From: Eubacteriales bacterium
Lineage (GTDB): Bacteria > Bacillota > Clostridia > Peptostreptococcales > Anaerovoracaceae
Length of the DNA stretch: 8,805 bases
Reading direction: 5' to 3'
Assembly: GCA_028702415.1 (NCBI GenBank)
Contig: JAQVOT010000042.1
Span: forward strand, 1-8,805
Made by a program: the position numbers and the translations under genes
Part shown: one piece after another, positions 7,113 to 8,805 of the stretch
Layout of the letters: every line of letters starts with the position of its first letter
How positions within the stretch are numbered: position 1 is the first letter of the stretch
The notes under the pieces: generated by a model
The model's input: the letters and a program-made list of their open reading frames with translations, nothing else
Told to the model about the DNA's origin: nothing
The model's database searches: none

Positions 7113-7909
7113 TACGAGACATTACCTTAGGACAATATTATCCGGGAAACTCCTGGATACATAAACTTGATCCCAGAATCAAGATTATAGCAACGCTGCT
7201 TTATATAGTTGCATTATTCGTGGTGCGTGAATTCACAGGGTTTATTGTTGCGTTTGTAGCATTGGAAGCGGTTATCATTATTTCCGGAGTGCCAAGAAAG
7301 TTTATCTGGAAAGGTTTGAAGCCGGTTATTCTGATAATAGCCTTCACATTGATTATAAATATATTTATGATTAAAGGCGAGGTGCTTTGGCAGTTGGGAT
7401 TTCTTCAAATTACCCGTGAAGGTCTGAGGACGGCCGCATTCATGGGGATCAGACTGGTTTTGCTTATAATTGGATCATCCCTTCTTACTCTTACTACCAG
7501 ACCTATAGGCCTAACCGATGGAATCGAAGCACTGCTGTCACCATTCAGAAAGATAGGGTTGCCGGCTCACGAACTTGCAATGATGATGACAATTGCTCTA
7601 AGATTCATACCTACACTTCTAGAGGAAACGGACAAGATTATCAAGGCTCAGCAGGCACGGGGTGCTGATTTCGAAAGCGGGAATATAATCCGTCGCGCAA
7701 AGGCATTGGTGCCTATTCTGGTTCCACTTTTCATCAGTGCCTTTAGAATAGCCCAGGATTTGGCCATGGCAATGGAGGCCAGATGCTATGGGGGCAACGT
7801 TAAGAGGACAAGGATGAATGAAATTAAAATGGGAAGCCGTGATCTGGCCGCCTCATTATTGTTTGCGGCGTTCCTTGCAATGATAATTCTACAGAGGGTG
7901 TTACTTTAA
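7109..7909 (+). CDS. ecfT: ECF transporter transmembrane scaffold T
   Basis: This 266-residue membrane protein links the S component to the EcfA1-EcfA2 ATPases. It has the N-terminal KLDPRIK motif (19-25), hydrophobic helices over roughly 26-60, 70-88, 108-130, 200-220 and 245-264, and the two Ala-Arg coupling motifs that contact the ATPases, ARG (183-185, in QQARGADFE) and ARC (224-226, in MEARCYGG). Its ATG overlaps the ecfA2 stop (ATGA) with only a weak GAAG upstream, which favours coupled translation. Having the whole energising module beside one S component could mean a dedicated transporter. The A1-A2-T order is also that of shared modules, so it may serve S components encoded elsewhere. 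Confidence 0.93.
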   Translation: MIRDITLGQYYPGNSWIHKLDPRIKIIATLLYIVALFVVREFTGFIVAFVALEAVIIISGVPRKFIWKGLKPVILIIAFTLIINIFMIKGEVLWQLGFLQITREGLRTAAFMGIRLVLLIIGSSLLTLTTRPIGLTDGIEALLSPFRKIGLPAHELAMMMTIALRFIPTLLEETDKIIKAQQARGADFESGNIIRRAKALVPILVPLFISAFRIAQDLAMAMEARCYGGNVKRTRMNEIKMGSRDLAASLLFAAFLAMIILQRVLL

Positions 7910-8700
7910 TGCGGCAGAGAAAAGCTAAAGGCCTGGATAAAAGACTGGCATACTGCAGTGAATACTTAGTAAAGGATTTAGGAAGAACAGATTCCCCAAT
8001 GAAAAAAAGTGAGGGAATTTGTGAAGGAATCGGGGATACATATGTGGAAATCGGCAGTGGCAAGGGTCAGTTCATAATAAAGAGGGCACTGAATAATCCC
8101 TCCGGCAATTATATAGGAATTGAAGGGCAGGAAACGGTAATCCTGAGGGCTGCTGAAAAGGCAATGGCTGTGTCAGGCAAGGCACCCTGGCCGGAGAATG
8201 TTGCCGGCAGAGAGCAGCTGATTGGTTTAACCCCGGTGAATCCACAGGCGTCCCTTGAGCCACGGCAGGAGGCAGTATTCCTCCAAAAGACCAGCTTGAA
8301 CAACCTGAAATTCGCGTGCTGCTATGTAGAAAGCATGAAGGATTTTTTTGGAGAGAATCAGCTTTCAGGGGTTTATCTTAATTTCAGTGACCCCTGGCCA
8401 AAGAAGCGGCATGCCAAGAGAAGACTTACCCATCACATTCGCCTGATGGATTATGTCCGGGCAATCAGAGACGGAGGTTTCATCGAGTTCAAGACGGATA
8501 ACGACCCTCTGTTTGAGTTTTCGGTGGAGGAGTTCAGACTCTGCGAGAGTAATCTGCAGATTGTGGAGCTAACACGAAATCTTCATGGAGCTGACTGTAC
8601 ATATGATTCTGCCTGTTTTACAACAGAGTATGAAGACAAGTTCAGTGGCAGAGGAAAGAACATCAATTATATTAAAGCCACGGTAATAAAACAGAAATAG
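7909..8700 (+). CDS. trmB: tRNA (guanine-N7-)-methyltransferase with an internal insertion
   Basis: The enzyme uses S-adenosylmethionine to make m7G46 in the tRNA variable loop. Visible motifs are the SAM-binding EIGSGKGQF (47-55), IEGQ (71-74), the signature YLNFSDPWPKKRHAKRRL (156-173), FKTDN (194-198) and TEYEDKFS (239-246). At 263 residues it is longer than the usual 210-220. Most of the excess is a hydrophilic stretch at about residues 88-130, between the helix AAEKAMA and the strand NLKFA, rich in Pro, Gln and Glu. The catalytic motifs are intact, so it should be functional. The start overlaps the ecfT stop by one base (TAATG) and has AGAGGG at 7893-7898. Placement after ecfT is notable because many Firmicutes have truA, another tRNA-modifying gene, in that slot. 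Confidence 0.93.
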   Translation: MRQRKAKGLDKRLAYCSEYLVKDLGRTDSPMKKSEGICEGIGDTYVEIGSGKGQFIIKRALNNPSGNYIGIEGQETVILRAAEKAMAVSGKAPWPENVAGREQLIGLTPVNPQASLEPRQEAVFLQKTSLNNLKFACCYVESMKDFFGENQLSGVYLNFSDPWPKKRHAKRRLTHHIRLMDYVRAIRDGGFIEFKTDNDPLFEFSVEEFRLCESNLQIVELTRNLHGADCTYDSACFTTEYEDKFSGRGKNINYIKATVIKQK

Positions 8701-8727
8701 ATTTTATAGAACTAAGGAGAAACGAAA

Positions 8728-8805
8728 GTGGGAGAGTTTATTTTAGCAAGGAGCAACGGAAGACAAATTCCGAAGGAAGATAAAATTTTCGGAATTTCAA
8801 ACAGA
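8728..8805 (+). CDS. Start of an unidentified gene (3'-truncated); possibly a PLP-dependent aminotransferase
   Basis: A textbook AAGGAGA (8714-8720) lies 7 nt before GTG 8728, which opens a frame running to the window end. The first 26 residues include ARSNGRQIPKEDKIFGISNR. No terminator separates it from trmB (27-nt gap), so it is probably co-transcribed with the operon. The IPKEDKIFGIS phrase resembles the N-terminus of some clostridial class I/II aminotransferases, but this is recollection from a short stretch and not secure. An inverted repeat lies 37 nt inside the frame. Confidence 0.55.
   Translation, partial: MGEFILARSNGRQIPKEDKIFGISNR
8765..8797. repeat. Perfect 10-bp inverted repeat near the start of the last gene
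   Basis: AAATTCCGAA (8765-8774) is the exact reverse complement of TTCGGAATTT (8788-8797), with a 13-nt spacer. It lies about 40-70 nt after the GTG start at 8728, so a hairpin could form in the early coding region of the mRNA. No T-run follows within the window. It may be chance or a protein-binding dyad. Confidence 0.5.

Overview
The window looks like chromosomal DNA from a low-to-moderate GC Firmicute, probably an anaerobic Clostridia member. The reasons are the YfhO-type membrane protein, the Firmicutes-style EcfA1-EcfA2-EcfT module, strong AGGAGG-type ribosome binding sites, and the sequence character of TrmB and the MocR regulator. This assignment is inferred from protein families only. 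No RNA genes, CRISPR arrays, insertion sequences or phage genes were seen. The window is densely coding.

Layout: (1) Bases 2-2605 (+) hold most of a large YfhO-family GT-C-like membrane protein, cut at its 5' end by the window edge. (2) Bases 2508-3929 (-) encode a MocR/GntR regulator, a winged helix fused to an aminotransferase-like domain. It converges on and overlaps yfhO by 98 bp. Each gene has its intrinsic terminator inside the coding sequence of the other. (3) Bases 3930-4044 are a short AT-rich divergent regulatory region. (4) Bases 4045-8700 (+) are a compact operon: ECF S component, type I 3-dehydroquinate dehydratase (aroD), ecfA1, ecfA2, ecfT and trmB. Four of its five gene junctions are stop/start overlaps. 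(5) A further gene starts at 8728 with a good Shine-Dalgarno and runs off the window; it may be a PLP-dependent aminotransferase.

How they may work together: EcfA1, EcfA2 and EcfT form the ATP-driven energising module of an energy-coupling-factor vitamin importer. The small S component at the operon head would supply substrate specificity; its family resemblance is to the PF07155-type group that includes pyridoxine and hydroxymethylpyrimidine transporters. MocR regulators often control the gene divergent from them and several sense PLP or amines, so a vitamin-B6-linked import circuit is a reasonable hypothesis. The twist is that this MocR has Ser where the family has the PLP-binding Lys. The AroD in the operon also departs from the type I dehydroquinase consensus at three active-site positions. 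The two oddities sit in one divergently arranged locus and make it the most interesting part of the window.
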